Positions 8,233 through 18,676 of a stretch of 64,000 nt of DNA are shown here, one piece after another. Location: contig NZ_JAERVJ010000005.1 of assembly GCF_016745395.1 (NCBI RefSeq), positions 186,001 to 250,000 of the forward strand, read 5' to 3'. Numbering within the stretch: the first letter of the stretch is position 1; each line of letters begins with the position of its first letter. Source of the stretch: Methylocystis sp. Sn-Cys (GTDB taxonomy: Bacteria > Pseudomonadota > Alphaproteobacteria > Rhizobiales > Beijerinckiaceae). The notes below the pieces were generated by a model, which ran no database searches, had not been told where the DNA came from, and saw only the letters and a list, made by a program, of their open reading frames with translations. The position numbers and the translations under genes are program-made.

Positions 8233-9396
8233 TCACCGCCCCTCGCAGGCGGAGAGCGGCATCGGCTCCAGACGATAGACCTTGTCGTCGCTCTGCGTCT
8301 TTTTCTCTTGCCCGCAATAGGCTTCGAGCTGCAGGCCCATATTGGCGTTGCCGAGCATCATGAAATCCTTTTCGCCGCGCCGCAGATAAATGGTGCGCGT
8401 TTCGCCGGTCGTGCAGCCCGTGGCCTTGGCGTTCTCGATGTCTTGCGGCGCGCAATCCGCCTCACTGCCCGTCTTGCAGAAGGCAGCGCTGCATTGCCAC
8501 TGATCCTCGAAAGGCGTGCAATTATATTTGAGCGTCGCCGGCTTGCCGTTCTTTCGCGTCGTCACCGACGCCGAGACGCTCGCGCCGTCCGGCCAATCCG
8601 GCAGAAGCTTTTTCGCGCGGTCCGCATCGATCTGCCGGAGGTCGCGCGACACACGAACGGAAACCGTCTGCTGCTGCGGATGCGACGCCAGATGCTGGGT
8701 CGAATAATCGCGGCCATAGCAGAACGGAACGTCGGGTTTGAGCCGCTCGCGCAGCGGCGCGCCCAGGCCGGCGTAGGGCGAATTGGTCTTGTTCGCCTCC
8801 GCGACACAGTCCTCGATCGGCCGCCGCTCCAGGCGGAAACTCTTGTCGTCGGCGCCGAGCCGCGATGTGACGTCGCCCGCTTCCTCATCCTCGGGATCCA
8901 GCAGAAGATCCGCGCCAACTCCATCGACGATTACATGCGCATCGTCCTCCGCGCGCAGGCCGCCAATATGGCGATCGCACTCGCCGCCGCATTGCAGGCT
9001 GGCTTTCGACTTGTCGTCGTAATCGTTTTTGTAGCACCAGCCGGAGACATTCTCGGGCTTTTTGGCGCCGCGAAGGGTGACGAGCGCCGCGACATGGGTC
9101 GTGTCGCGGTTCGAGGCGTCCGCTTCGGGGTTCGCGTGCTTATGCGGGCTTTCCTCGCTGTGGCGCAGATTGGGGTCCTCCCAATAGGTCGAGGCCTTGT
9201 CCTTGCCGACCATGAAAAACAGCCGCTCGACCCTCTGATGCGGATGCGCGGCGAGATGCGCGGAATCATAGACCCTTGCGAAACAGAGCTTGCCCTGCGC
9301 GAAGATCAACTTCTCGACGCGCGAGGGCTCGTCCGCCGCAGCGGTAAAGGGCGCAACGGCTGCGGCCGCCACGAAGAGAAATGCCAGGAATCGCAC
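8233..9396 (-). CDS. Exported hypothetical protein made of two tandem repeats
   Basis: I chose a GTG start with GGGGAGGGG just upstream, which gives 387 residues beginning MRFLAFLFVAAAAVAPF, a clean signal peptide. The mature protein is an internal duplication. KLCFARVYDSAHLAAHPHQR in the first half matches PFCYGRDYSTQHLASHPQQQ in the second, and DDKSFRLERRPIEDC matches DDKVYRLEPMPLSAC at the end of each unit. Several cysteines (CYKNDY, CGGEC, CSAAFC, GCTTGE) suggest disulphides in the periplasm. I do not recognise the family. It is divergent from the DsrE-family gene, and the two starts are about 75 bases apart. Confidence 0.8.
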   Translation of the reverse strand: MRFLAFLFVAAAAVAPFTAAADEPSRVEKLIFAQGKLCFARVYDSAHLAAHPHQRVERLFFMVGKDKASTYWEDPNLRHSEESPHKHANPEADASNRDTTHVAALVTLRGAKKPENVSGWCYKNDYDDKSKASLQCGGECDRHIGGLRAEDDAHVIVDGVGADLLLDPEDEEAGDVTSRLGADDKSFRLERRPIEDCVAEANKTNSPYAGLGAPLRERLKPDVPFCYGRDYSTQHLASHPQQQTVSVRVSRDLRQIDADRAKKLLPDWPDGASVSASVTTRKNGKPATLKYNCTPFEDQWQCSAAFCKTGSEADCAPQDIENAKATGCTTGETRTIYLRRGEKDFMMLGNANMGLQLEAYCGQEKKTQSDDKVYRLEPMPLSACEGR

Positions 9397-9469
9397 GCGC
9401 CCCTCCCCTGCTTCTGACCTGTCGCGGACTATGCCATAATTCGCTCGTCTCGCATGAGGGCTGGCGCAC

Positions 9470-9892
9470 ATGGATCGACGCGGGGTTTTCCGGGGGGCTT
9501 TAGTGGCGGCGGCCGGCTGGTTCGGCGTTGCGCGGGCGAGCGAGGAACGCGCGCCGATGAAGGTGGTCTATCACCTCTCGGATTTCGAGAAGGCCGACTT
9601 CGTCCTGCACAATATGCGCGTGCATTACGAACACGCGACCGCCCCCACGGCGCTCGCCCTCGTCGTGCACGGCCCCGCCGTCCGCGCGTTCCATCGCGAC
9701 GGGTCAAGCGTCACGCAGGAGCGCTTCGCGAGTCTCTCGAAGCGCGGAATGACTCCTTACATCTGCGCGGTCGCCTTGCGTGGGCACAATGTGGAAGAGA
9801 AGGATTTGACGCCCGGCTTTCAGGTGGTCGAAGCCGGCACGGTCCGTCTCGCGGAGTTGCAACGCGACGGCTATCTCTACATTCGGCCCTAA
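9470..9892 (+). CDS. Exported DsrE-family protein
   Basis: This 140-residue protein begins MDRRGVFRGALVAAAGW, a signal peptide with a twin Arg that could use Tat. The mature part has the DsrE/DsrF-like pattern: MKVVYHLSDFEKADFVLHN, then ALALVVHGPAV, then MTPYICAVALRGHN, with Cys99 at the position often used for sulphur transfer. The C-terminus LQRDGYLYIRP is typical of the family's last strand. Periplasmic DsrE-like proteins are widespread and poorly characterised. Sulphur relay is a family-level suggestion only. Nothing next to it belongs to a sulphur pathway. Confidence 0.82.
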   Translation: MDRRGVFRGALVAAAGWFGVARASEERAPMKVVYHLSDFEKADFVLHNMRVHYEHATAPTALALVVHGPAVRAFHRDGSSVTQERFASLSKRGMTPYICAVALRGHNVEEKDLTPGFQVVEAGTVRLAELQRDGYLYIRP

Positions 9893-9924
9893 CAAGATCG
9901 TTTGAACGACTGGCGTTTGGACTT

Positions 9925-9967
9925 GTCATTCCCGACAGGCCGCAGGCCTGATCGGGAATCCAGAGCC
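9925..9967 (+). repeat. Dispersed repeat, family C (GTCATTCCCGAC...TCGGGAATCCAGAG)
   Basis: TGTCATTCCCGACAGGCCG followed by CAGGCCTGATCGGGAATCC is a hairpin-forming element. Related copies occur at 14403-14508, 20899-20936, 24920-24964, 29032-29077 and 58538-58572. A looser element (GATCGCTCGCTTTGCGAGCG) follows near 9995. Confidence 0.7.
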
Positions 9968-10031
9968 AAGATAGCGCTGGTTGCCCTGGATCACCGATCG
10001 CTCGCTTTGCGAGCGTCGAGGATGACAGCCC

Positions 10032-10277
10032 CTAACCGCCCTCTTTTTGGGCCTTAGCCGTCTTGCCGCTGCGTTCCTTCGCCTTGGTCTTGCGGAGGTT
10101 CTCCGCATTCTTCTGAGGCGTTTCCTCCTTGGAGGCTCCGGCCTCATGCAGGGCGATGGCGACGGCTTGTCTTGGATTCTCGACCTTCTTGCCGGCGCCG
10201 CTCTCGAGTTCGCCATGCTTGTATTCATGCATGACGCGGCTCACGGTTTTCTTCTGTTCCGGCGACTGCTTGGGCAT
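10032..10277 (-). CDS. Small DUF6496-type protein
   Basis: This 81-residue protein begins MPKQSPEQKKTVSRVMHEYK and continues ELESGAGKKVENPRQAVAIA, matching the small conserved family I know as DUF6496. The start is the ATG before MPKQS; a longer frame upstream has no family resemblance. The C-terminal 30 residues are Lys-rich and low in complexity, suggesting a nucleic-acid-binding or disordered tail. The cellular role of the family is unknown. The neighbouring small exported gene is divergent. Confidence 0.75.
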   Translation of the reverse strand: MPKQSPEQKKTVSRVMHEYKHGELESGAGKKVENPRQAVAIALHEAGASKEETPQKNAENLRKTKAKERSGKTAKAQKEGG

Positions 10278-10397
10278 GACAGCGCTCCCGCTCGAGGAAT
10301 GCTGACTGAACGCATCGCGAAGGCGGATGATCCTAAATCGAAACCTTCGCGCCCCAGCGCGCGTTATTCGATCATGTGGCCCACCGGGAGGTCGGAA

Positions 10398-10649
10398 ATG
10401 TGGTCGAGCCGCCAACCCACGCGCCTTTGCAAGACGGTCGCGATCGCGCTCTTGATCGTCACATTCGCGAGCGAGGCGCTCGCGCAAACTATCTGGCTTC
10501 CAAGGCCGCCGGCCAGAATACACCGCGCGCAGCCGTCCTATGCCGGCGATTGCGGCCCCAACCCGCCGCCCGGCTATCGCTGGGACTTGAAAGGCTGGCG
10601 TAGCGGGTTCAACCGGGATTTCGAGTGCTACATGCTCGACGAATATTGA
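10398..10649 (+). CDS. Small exported hypothetical protein
   Basis: The ATG at 10398 follows a good GGGAGGT site and gives 83 residues. An ATG eight codons upstream is the alternative. The N-terminus TVAIALLIVTFASEALAQ is a signal peptide with a likely cut after LAQ. The short mature part contains two cysteines (AGDCGPNPP and FECYML), a Pro-rich segment and a Trp/Tyr-rich motif (GYRWDLKGWRSGFNRDF). No family is recognised. It converges with typA across a 43-base gap holding a hairpin. Confidence 0.6.
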   Translation: MWSSRQPTRLCKTVAIALLIVTFASEALAQTIWLPRPPARIHRAQPSYAGDCGPNPPPGYRWDLKGWRSGFNRDFECYMLDEY

Positions 10650-10683
10650 GCGCGCGGCCGACCAACGGGGTCGCCGCGCGCGA
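10650..10683. terminator. Hairpin between convergent genes
   Basis: GCGCGCGGCCGACC and GGTCGCCGCGCGCG pair around a short loop between the 3' ends of the small exported gene and typA. There is no clear T-run, so a bidirectional terminator is probable but not certain. Confidence 0.45.
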
Positions 10684-10692
10684 CGTTTATCT

Positions 10693-12516
<1,824 letters not shown>

Positions 12517-12750
12517 GGCGGCTTTCGAGTAAACAGCCGCGACCCGTTCCGTCAGGCTTGAACTGGCCCGGAAGACGCGGCGGCGACTTTTGTTGCGATG
12601 CGGCGGCTTTTACAGGAGCGGGGCGGCGAAGGGAATAGAAAAGGGCGGATCGGGGCGCGTTGAGCGCCCTCCAGCATGGGTTTAGCTCGTTTTCTGCCTT
12701 TGGATGCTCCCCGCCGCTATGGTGGGGAGCGGCTCGCGAGGCTCCTGAGG

Positions 12751-13635
12751 CTAGCTTCTCTCCGGGGCGTGCACCGCGTCCAGGCCGGCGCGCAAAGCGT
12801 GCGCCAGCTTCACGGCGTCGTCATTGGCCCAGAAATGCACGAAGAAAAGCCTCGGCTCGTCGTCGAGCATGTGGTTGTGAAGCGCCGTGACCTCGACGCC
12901 GTTCGAGCGGAGCGCTTTCAGCAGCGGCTCGACCTCCCTGGCCTCGGCGACAAAATCGCCGCTGATCGCCGCCTTTCCGCCGCCGGTGGGTTCGAAATTA
13001 AGGGCCGTCGCCGTGCCCATCGCCGGGGCGACGGTCATGCCGCCGGCCCTTATCTGGTCGCCGCGCGGGAAGCTGAATTGATAGACGCCGCCATTATTCT
13101 TGCCGTGGGCGCCAAGGGCTTCGTCTAGCCGGGCCGCGTCGAAGCCAAGCTCCGGGGCTTGTTGGCCGCCGCTGGAAGCCTCGAAAGGCGTGCCCGACGC
13201 CCCCAGAGCGTCCCGGACCAATTGCGCGAGTTTTGCGGGATCGCCCTCCGCGGAGACATGCATGTAGAAAGTCGCTGGCTGCGCCCGCAGGAGATGATTA
13301 TGGACGCCGGTGATTTGCACCCCGGCGGCGAGCAGCGACTCCATCACCGGATTGATCTCGGGCTCGGTCAAGACCAGATCGCCCATCATCATGGCGTCGC
13401 GACCCATCGGCTCGAAGGCGACCCACCCTCCAAGCGCGAGCGCCGGCTTGATGTCCACGCCGTCGAGGGTGACGTGGAGATCACTTCGCGGCAGCCCATA
13501 TTTGTGGACGGCGCCGCTGACGATCGGCTTTTTGCCGAAGGCGGCGTCGACGCGGGACCAGTCGAATTCGGCGGGCGCGGCCGGCGACGACAACACAAGC
13601 GCAAAGAGCGCCAAGGTCGCAGGGATCTTTCGCAT
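12751..13635 (-). CDS. Exported DUF1259 (LppY/LpqO) protein
   Basis: This 294-residue protein has a signal peptide (MRKIPATLALFALVLSSPAAP). The mature part is made of two related halves typical of DUF1259: GVHNHLLRAQPATFYMHV in the first and ALHNHMLDDEPRLFFVHFW in the second. The paired HNH and downstream His residues look like metal ligands. The molecular function of the family is unknown. The PAP2 gene ends about 80 bases upstream on the same strand, so the two may be co-transcribed. Confidence 0.88.
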   Translation of the reverse strand: MRKIPATLALFALVLSSPAAPAEFDWSRVDAAFGKKPIVSGAVHKYGLPRSDLHVTLDGVDIKPALALGGWVAFEPMGRDAMMMGDLVLTEPEINPVMESLLAAGVQITGVHNHLLRAQPATFYMHVSAEGDPAKLAQLVRDALGASGTPFEASSGGQQAPELGFDAARLDEALGAHGKNNGGVYQFSFPRGDQIRAGGMTVAPAMGTATALNFEPTGGGKAAISGDFVAEAREVEPLLKALRSNGVEVTALHNHMLDDEPRLFFVHFWANDDAVKLAHALRAGLDAVHAPERS

Positions 13636-13716
13636 TGGCTTCCCTTTCGTTGAAGGCCTCCCCTCCAGCGAAATAGGGCCGCGCGCGCCGGCGCGCTGGG
13701 AAAAGGTCGCGCCTTG

Positions 13717-14310
13717 CTACAGGCCGAGATTTTCCCTGAGCCAGAAGGCGGCTTTGAACAGCCCCCCCTCTGAGATGTTCGCGCCGAAGGCGAGATAGCT
13801 CGCGACAGAGGCCGTGAAGGCGAGCGTCGGCGCGACCGCCTGGAGACGCGCCTTGACGTCGAACGGGCCGGCAAGACGGAAAAACAGCGCGAAACAAGCC
13901 AGTCCGACCGACGCGCCGACGACCGTATCGGGGAAAGTGTGGCCGCCCACGAGGAAGCGATTGAAGAACACCAAAAGGGCGACCGACCAGGACGCGGCGG
14001 CGAAAAAATAGCCCGCCGGGGACCGGGCCGCGAGCGCCATTCTGCCGAACGAGCAGAAGAAGAAGCAGGCCAGCGCGGCATGTCCGCTGGGACTGTAAAG
14101 CCCGCCTAACCCATGGATGGCCAGGAAGACGATCTTGCCGAAAGAGATCAGCGCCGCGCAGAGGCCCGCGGAGAAGATGAAAGCCGCTGCGGGTCGCCGC
14201 AGGCCGGCAAACCACAGCGCGGCGGCAAGTCCGACGCAGGCGGACAAGACGAGGTTCGACGCGCCGAAGGGCGTGAAAAAAGCCAGAAGCCTGGACCCAG
14301 TCACCGACAA
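13717..14310 (-). CDS. PAP2-family membrane phosphatase
   Basis: This 197-residue integral membrane protein has about five hydrophobic helices. It contains two of the three PAP2 acid-phosphatase motifs: PSGH at 74-77 and NRFLVGGHTFPD at 117-128, with the catalytic His at 124. The first motif (KX6RP) is not seen in its usual form; K59 is a possible remnant. Family members dephosphorylate lipid phosphates such as undecaprenyl diphosphate or phosphatidic acid. The start could lie a few codons further in. The exact substrate is not determined by the sequence. Confidence 0.82.
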   Translation of the reverse strand: MSVTGSRLLAFFTPFGASNLVLSACVGLAAALWFAGLRRPAAAFIFSAGLCAALISFGKIVFLAIHGLGGLYSPSGHAALACFFFCSFGRMALAARSPAGYFFAAASWSVALLVFFNRFLVGGHTFPDTVVGASVGLACFALFFRLAGPFDVKARLQAVAPTLAFTASVASYLAFGANISEGGLFKAAFWLRENLGL

Positions 14311-14402
14311 GCCTCGAAAAAACTATTACCGAAAGCATACATTCTCATGTCACCGCCCTCGTCATGGCCGCCGAGATACGGAATCCGCTTGATTGGTTCG
14401 AT

Positions 14403-14508
14403 GTCATTCCCGACGCTCGCGCAGCGAGCGATCGGGAATCCAGAGCAAAACCAGCGCTTTTGTGGCTCTGGATTCCCGATCGGGCCTTCGGCCCATCGGG
14501 AATGACAA
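14403..14508. repeat. Two family C repeats, head to head
   Basis: GTCATTCCCGACGCTCGC and, about 60 bases on, the inverse ending TCGGGAATGACA flank a short spacer with CCAGCGCTTTTGTGG. The stretch 14311-14581 holds nothing else and separates the argG 3' end from the PAP2 start. Confidence 0.7.
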
Positions 14509-14581
14509 GGCCCCATGCGAGCTATTCAAAACGGAAACGGCATGACTCCCTTCGCCCATAAGGGGAGAGCGCCTCGTCCGG

Positions 14582-15820
14582 TTACTTCTTCGCCCCGCGC
14601 GCCGCGCGCTTGGCAAGCGTGCGCAGCCGCAGCGCATTGAGCTTGATGAAGCCTTCGGCGTCGCGCTGGTCGTAGGTGCCGCCTTCCTCAAAGGTCACGA
14701 GATCCTGGTCATAGAGCGACCACGGGCTCTCGCGGCCGACGAGCGCCGCTGATCCCTTGTAGAGCTTGAGCCGCACGCGGCCGGTGACGAGCTCCTGGCT
14801 CTTGTCGATCGCGGCCTGCAGCATCTCGCGCTCCGGCGAGAACCAGAAGCCGTTGTAGATCAGCTCCGAATAGCGCGGCATCAGCTCATCCTTGAGATGC
14901 GCCGCGCCGCGGTCGAGCGTGATGCTCTCGATGCCGCGGTGGGCGACGAGCAGGATCGAGCCGCCGGGCGTCTCATACATGCCGCGCGACTTCATGCCGA
15001 CGAAACGGTTCTCGACGAGGTCGAGACGGCCAATGCCGTGCTGGCGACCCAGCTCATTGAGCTTGGCGAGCAGCGCCGCCGGCGTCAGCGCCACGCCATC
15101 GACCGCCACCGCATCGCCCTTCTCGAAATCGATGGTGATATATTGCGGCTCGTTCGGCGCATCTTCGGGATGGCCGGTGCGCGAATAGACGTAGTCCGGC
15201 GTCTCCTGCGCCGGGTCTTCCAGCACCTTGCCCTCGGAGGAGGTGTGCAGGAGATTGGCGTCGGTGGAGAACGGCGCCTCGCCGCGCTTGTCCTTGGATA
15301 TGGGAATCTGATGCGCCTCGGCGAAGGCGATGAGATCGGTGCGGGAATGGAAGTCCCATTCGCGCCAGGGCGCGATCACTGTGATGTCGGGCTCCAGCGC
15401 ATAATAGCCGAGCTCGAAGCGCACCTGATCGTTGCCCTTGCCGGTCGCGCCGTGGCAAACGGCGTCCGCCCCCATTTTGCGGGCAATCTCGATCTGCTTT
15501 TTCGCGATCAGCGGACGGGCGATGGAGGTGCCGAGAAGATACAGCCCCTCATAGACGGCATTGGCGCGAAACATCGGGAAGACGTAGTCGCGCACGAATT
15601 CCTCGCGCAGATCCTCGATGAAGATGTTCTCGGGCTTCACGCCGAGGAGCAGCGCCTTTTCGCGCGCCGGGCCCAGTTCCTCGCCCTGGCCGAGATCGGC
15701 CGTGAAGGTGATGACCTCCGCGCCATAGGTCGTCTGCAGCCATTTGAGGATGATGGAGGTGTCGAGGCCGCCGGAATAGGCGAGGACGACCTTCTTGATG
15801 TCTTTCTTGGCGCGGGTCAT
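14582..15820 (-). CDS. argG: Argininosuccinate synthase
   Basis: This 412-residue enzyme joins citrulline and aspartate using ATP in arginine biosynthesis. The N-terminal P-loop-like motif AYSGGLDTS at 14-22 binds [17 protein letters not shown] (about 124-137) and [20 protein letters not shown] are further family signatures. Length matches the family. It stands alone, with no other arg gene in the window, and family C repeats sit at its 3' side. Confidence 0.97.
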   Translation of the reverse strand: MTRAKKDIKKVVLAYSGGLDTSIILKWLQTTYGAEVITFTADLGQGEELGPAREKALLLGVKPENIFIEDLREEFVRDYVFPMFRANAVYEGLYLLGTSIARPLIAKKQIEIARKMGADAVCHGATGKGNDQVRFELGYYALEPDITVIAPWREWDFHSRTDLIAFAEAHQIPISKDKRGEAPFSTDANLLHTSSEGKVLEDPAQETPDYVYSRTGHPEDAPNEPQYITIDFEKGDAVAVDGVALTPAALLAKLNELGRQHGIGRLDLVENRFVGMKSRGMYETPGGSILLVAHRGIESITLDRGAAHLKDELMPRYSELIYNGFWFSPEREMLQAAIDKSQELVTGRVRLKLYKGSAALVGRESPWSLYDQDLVTFEEGGTYDQRDAEGFIKLNALRLRTLAKRAARGAKK

Positions 15821-16021
15821 GTCGGGCTCGGTATTGGTGCTTGGTCGGCGCCGTTATAAGCCCGCCGCCGCCGCGCGCAAGCGTTGGGCCTAGGGTTGCG
15901 AGCGGTCAGCGCCCGCCGGGGATGACAGAGGGCGTCATTCTCGATGTGCGATAAATCACAAGCGAGGCGGGTCGGACTGCGCTAGGCTTCCGTTTCCGCC
16001 TTCCCTCTCTAGGAGAAGCCC

Positions 16022-16516
16022 GTGATCAGGAATGCGCTTGCGAGATTTGCCCTGGCCAATTGCGCTCTGTTCGTTCTCTGCGCCCCGGCGCCCGCCAAGG
16101 ACGAGCGGGTCTGGACGCTCTCGGGCCTCGAAGAAAAGAAGCCGGACTTGATTTATCTCAACTACGGCGTTCCCGAGACGGACGACAGCTTCGGCGCCTT
16201 TCGCTGCAAGCCCAAGAGCGGCGACGTGACCTTCTTCGTCTCCGAGACGAGCGAGAAGCTGAAACCCGGCAAGAGCGCCACGGCGGCGCTTTCCATCGGC
16301 GAGGTTCAAACGAAAATCGCCGGCAAGCTTTTGCCCAATGAAGAAGCGGGCGTGCCGAGCTTCGAAGGGCGGCTGCCGGCGAATGACCCGATCTTCGAGG
16401 CGATGGCGACGGGCGAGACATTGGCCGCGATCATCGGCCCCTCCAAGCAGACCGCGCCGCTGAAGGGCGCCGCCGAGAAGGTGAAGAAGTTCATTGCGGC
16501 CTGCGCCAAGCCGTGA
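16022..16516 (+). CDS. Small exported hypothetical protein
   Basis: This 164-residue protein starts at a GTG with TAGGAG upstream. The signal peptide (RFALANCALFVLCAPAPAK) is followed by a mixed alpha/beta mature domain. Two cysteines (FRCKPKSG and the C-terminal AACAKP) could form a disulphide. I recognise no family. It precedes zur by 31 bases in the same direction, so it may be the first gene of the zur-TPM operon. A periplasmic role is likely. A zinc link would rest on position alone. Confidence 0.7.
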   Translation: MIRNALARFALANCALFVLCAPAPAKDERVWTLSGLEEKKPDLIYLNYGVPETDDSFGAFRCKPKSGDVTFFVSETSEKLKPGKSATAALSIGEVQTKIAGKLLPNEEAGVPSFEGRLPANDPIFEAMATGETLAAIIGPSKQTAPLKGAAEKVKKFIAACAKP

Positions 16517-16547
16517 CGGCGGCGCGGCGCAACGCTACAATGACGTC

Positions 16548-16976
16548 ATGAGCAGCCATCCGCCGCAAGATACGGCCAAAACCATCGCGGGGCTCACCCC
16601 CGCGCGCCGTCGCGCGCTCGACATTCTCATCGAGGCCAACCGGCCCGTCGGCGCCTATGAGATGATCGATCTCATGGCGAGCGCCGACGGCAAGCGGCCG
16701 GCCCCCGTCTCGGTCTATCGCGCGCTCGCCTTCCTCCTCGACAATGGACTTGCGCATCGGCTCGAATCGAAGAACGCCTTCGTCGTCTGCGGCCATTGCC
16801 ATGGCGCCGAGGAGCCGGTCGTGTTTCTCATCTGCGAGGAGTGCGGGGAGGTCAAAGAGGCGACCTCCCCCGGCCTCGCCCGCGAGCTCTCCGCGCTCAC
16901 CAGCGAAGCCGGCTTCAAGGCGCGCACGCGCGTCGTGGAGATCGCCGGCCGCTGCGCGCGCTGCGCCGGCGCCTGA
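16548..16976 (+). CDS. zur: Fur-family regulator, Zur-like
   Basis: This 142-residue protein has an N-terminal winged-helix part (TPARRRALDILIEANRPVGA, SVYRALAFLLDNGL) and a dimerisation part with three cysteine pairs: CGHC at 81-84, CEEC at 96-99 and CARC at 136-139. The latter two fit the structural zinc site of Fur proteins. The reduced histidine content around residues 75-90 and the paired cysteines favour Zur over Fur or PerR. The start gives the expected length. It is followed one base later by the first TPM gene. No znuABC genes are present in the window. Confidence 0.82.
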   Translation: MSSHPPQDTAKTIAGLTPARRRALDILIEANRPVGAYEMIDLMASADGKRPAPVSVYRALAFLLDNGLAHRLESKNAFVVCGHCHGAEEPVVFLICEECGEVKEATSPGLARELSALTSEAGFKARTRVVEIAGRCARCAGA

Positions 16977-16977
16977 C

Positions 16978-17811
16978 ATGAACGCGCCGGCCTTTGCGCC
17001 CCGGATTTTGGCGCCCCGGACTTTGGCGCTGCGGGGCTTGCTCGTCTTCGTCTTCTGCCTCCTCGCCGCGCTGGCCTTGGCCGCGCCGAATTATCCGGCG
17101 CTCACCGGCCGCATTGTCGATCAGGCGAACGTGATCCCGGAGGCGACGCGCGCGAGCCTGCAAACGAAGCTGAAGGACCTCGAAGACAAATCCAGCATCC
17201 AGCTCGTCGTCGCGACGATCAAGACGCTGGACGGCTATGACATTGAAACCTACGCCAACGGCCTCTTTCGCTTCTGGAAGCTGGGCGAAGCCAAGAAGAA
17301 CAATGGGGTCCTTTTCCTCGTGGCGCCCAGCGAGCGCAAAATGCGCATCGAGGTCGGCTATGGGCTCGAAGGCACGCTGACCGATGCGCTCTCAAAGGTG
17401 ATCCTCGCCAGCGCCGTCGCGCCGAAATTCAAGGCGGGCGACTATGGCGCCGGCATCGAGCGCGGCGTCGAGGGGATCATCGAGATCCTGAGCGGCGACT
17501 CGGCGGAATGGGTGAAGAAGGCTGCGCCGGCGCCGTCGATGGTCGACGAGCTTCTTCCTCTCCTCATCTTCGCGCTCTTCGTTTTCATCTTCATCATGAT
17601 GGCGCGAAGCGCCGGACGTCCGAAGGATTACCGCCATTACCGCCGCGGGGGCCCGCCGATCGTCATCCTGCCCCCGAGCCGCGGCGATTGGGGCGACGGC
17701 GGCTCCTTTGGCGGCGGCTCGTCGTGGGGCGGCGGCGACGGCGGCGGCTTCGACAGTTTCTCGGGCGGCGGCGGCTCGTCCGGCGGCGGCGGCGCCTCGG
17801 GAGATTGGTGA
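16978..17811 (+). CDS. TPM-domain exported protein with Gly-rich tail
   Basis: This 277-residue protein has a hydrophobic N-terminus (LLVFVFCLLAALALA), then a TPM domain (about 35-180) beginning YPALTGRIVDQANVIPE and including GVLFLVAPSERKMRIEVG. A membrane segment follows (about 190-208). The C-terminal tail is a Gly/Ser-rich region, such as GGGSSWGGGDGGGFDSFSGG. This layout matches the widespread TPM_phosphatase (YgcG-like) proteins, whose function is uncertain. It starts one base after zur stops and overlaps the next gene in TGATG, so the three genes form one operon. Confidence 0.87.
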   Translation: MNAPAFAPRILAPRTLALRGLLVFVFCLLAALALAAPNYPALTGRIVDQANVIPEATRASLQTKLKDLEDKSSIQLVVATIKTLDGYDIETYANGLFRFWKLGEAKKNNGVLFLVAPSERKMRIEVGYGLEGTLTDALSKVILASAVAPKFKAGDYGAGIERGVEGIIEILSGDSAEWVKKAAPAPSMVDELLPLLIFALFVFIFIMMARSAGRPKDYRHYRRGGPPIVILPPSRGDWGDGGSFGGGSSWGGGDGGGFDSFSGGGGSSGGGGASGDW

Positions 17812-18419
17812 TGCTGCTGACCGAGCAAGACCTCGACGCAATCGCCCAAGCCATCGGCAAGGCGGAGCAGAAAACCTCCGGCGAGATCGTTTGCGCTTTG
17901 GCGCGCCGCGCGTCGGACTACGCCTATGTGCCGCCGCTCTGGGCCGCTTTTTTCGCGCTCGTCTCGCCCTGGCCGCTCGCCGAATTCACCGATCTTTCCG
18001 CCAAGACGATCTACGCCGCGCAGATCGGCGTCTTCATCGTCTGCGCGCTCATCGTCTCCTGGCCGCCGATCCGGCTCGCGCTCACGCCCCGCCTCGTGAA
18101 GAAGCGCCGCGCCGAGCGGGCGGCGATCGAGCAATTTTTCTCCCGCGGCGTCTCGGGCACGAAAGGCCGCACCGGCGTGCTGATCTTCGTCTCCTTCGCC
18201 GAGCATTACGCCCGCATCATCGCCGACGAGGGGTTGAACGGAAAAATCTCGGACGCGGAATGGAAGGCGGCGCTGGAGCCTTTGCTAACTTCCCTCGCTC
18301 AGCGCCGCTGCGCGGAAGGTTTTGTCGCGACGATCGACGAATGCGCGCGCCTGCTCGCGCGCGCCGCGCCGCCCGGCGAAGAAGGCGACGAATTGCCGGA
18401 CAAGGTCTATGTGAGTTGA
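17811..18419 (+). CDS. TPM-domain membrane protein, second paralogue
   Basis: This 202-residue protein overlaps the previous gene at TGATG, implying translational coupling. It has a short N-terminal TPM-like start (EQDLDAIAQAIGKAEQKTSG), two membrane helices (about 45-60 and 70-90) and the TPM C-terminal half (GRTGVLIFVSFAEHYARIIA, then KISDAEWKAALEPL). Such TPM protein pairs are common in Proteobacteria. The membrane helices sit inside the domain, so the soluble parts probably face the same side. Function is unknown. Confidence 0.85.
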   Translation: MLLTEQDLDAIAQAIGKAEQKTSGEIVCALARRASDYAYVPPLWAAFFALVSPWPLAEFTDLSAKTIYAAQIGVFIVCALIVSWPPIRLALTPRLVKKRRAERAAIEQFFSRGVSGTKGRTGVLIFVSFAEHYARIIADEGLNGKISDAEWKAALEPLLTSLAQRRCAEGFVATIDECARLLARAAPPGEEGDELPDKVYVS

Positions 18420-18495
18420 GCTTTCGCATAGAGGGCGCGCCCGGCGAGCGCTGCGCCGAACGGTCGCTCGCAAAACGAGCGGTCGGGAATTACCG

Positions 18496-18580
18496 CCGTC
18501 ATTGCGAGGAGGCGGAGCCGACGAAGCAATCCAGCGCCGCACCGCTGCCCTGGATTGCTTCGCTTCGCTCGCAATGACGG
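18496..18580. repeat. Dispersed repeat, family B (GTCATTGCGAGG...CTCGCAATGACGG)
   Basis: CCGTCATTGCGAGGAGGCGG at one end and CTTCGCTCGCAATGACGG at the other form a long imperfect inverted repeat of about 85 bases. Copies occur at 24990-25074, 41855-41934, 43933-44015, 48620-48702 and 58434-58519. A family C remnant lies beside it. No gene is seen between 18420 and 18676. Confidence 0.85.
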
Positions 18581-18676
18581 GCTCTGAGCAAAACCACAGC
18601 CCGCCGGGAATGACGAGTGCCCGTGCGAGCTATTCAAACGAAAATAGTGTTAGAAGCCCCCTAGCCTCGCAAGAGA

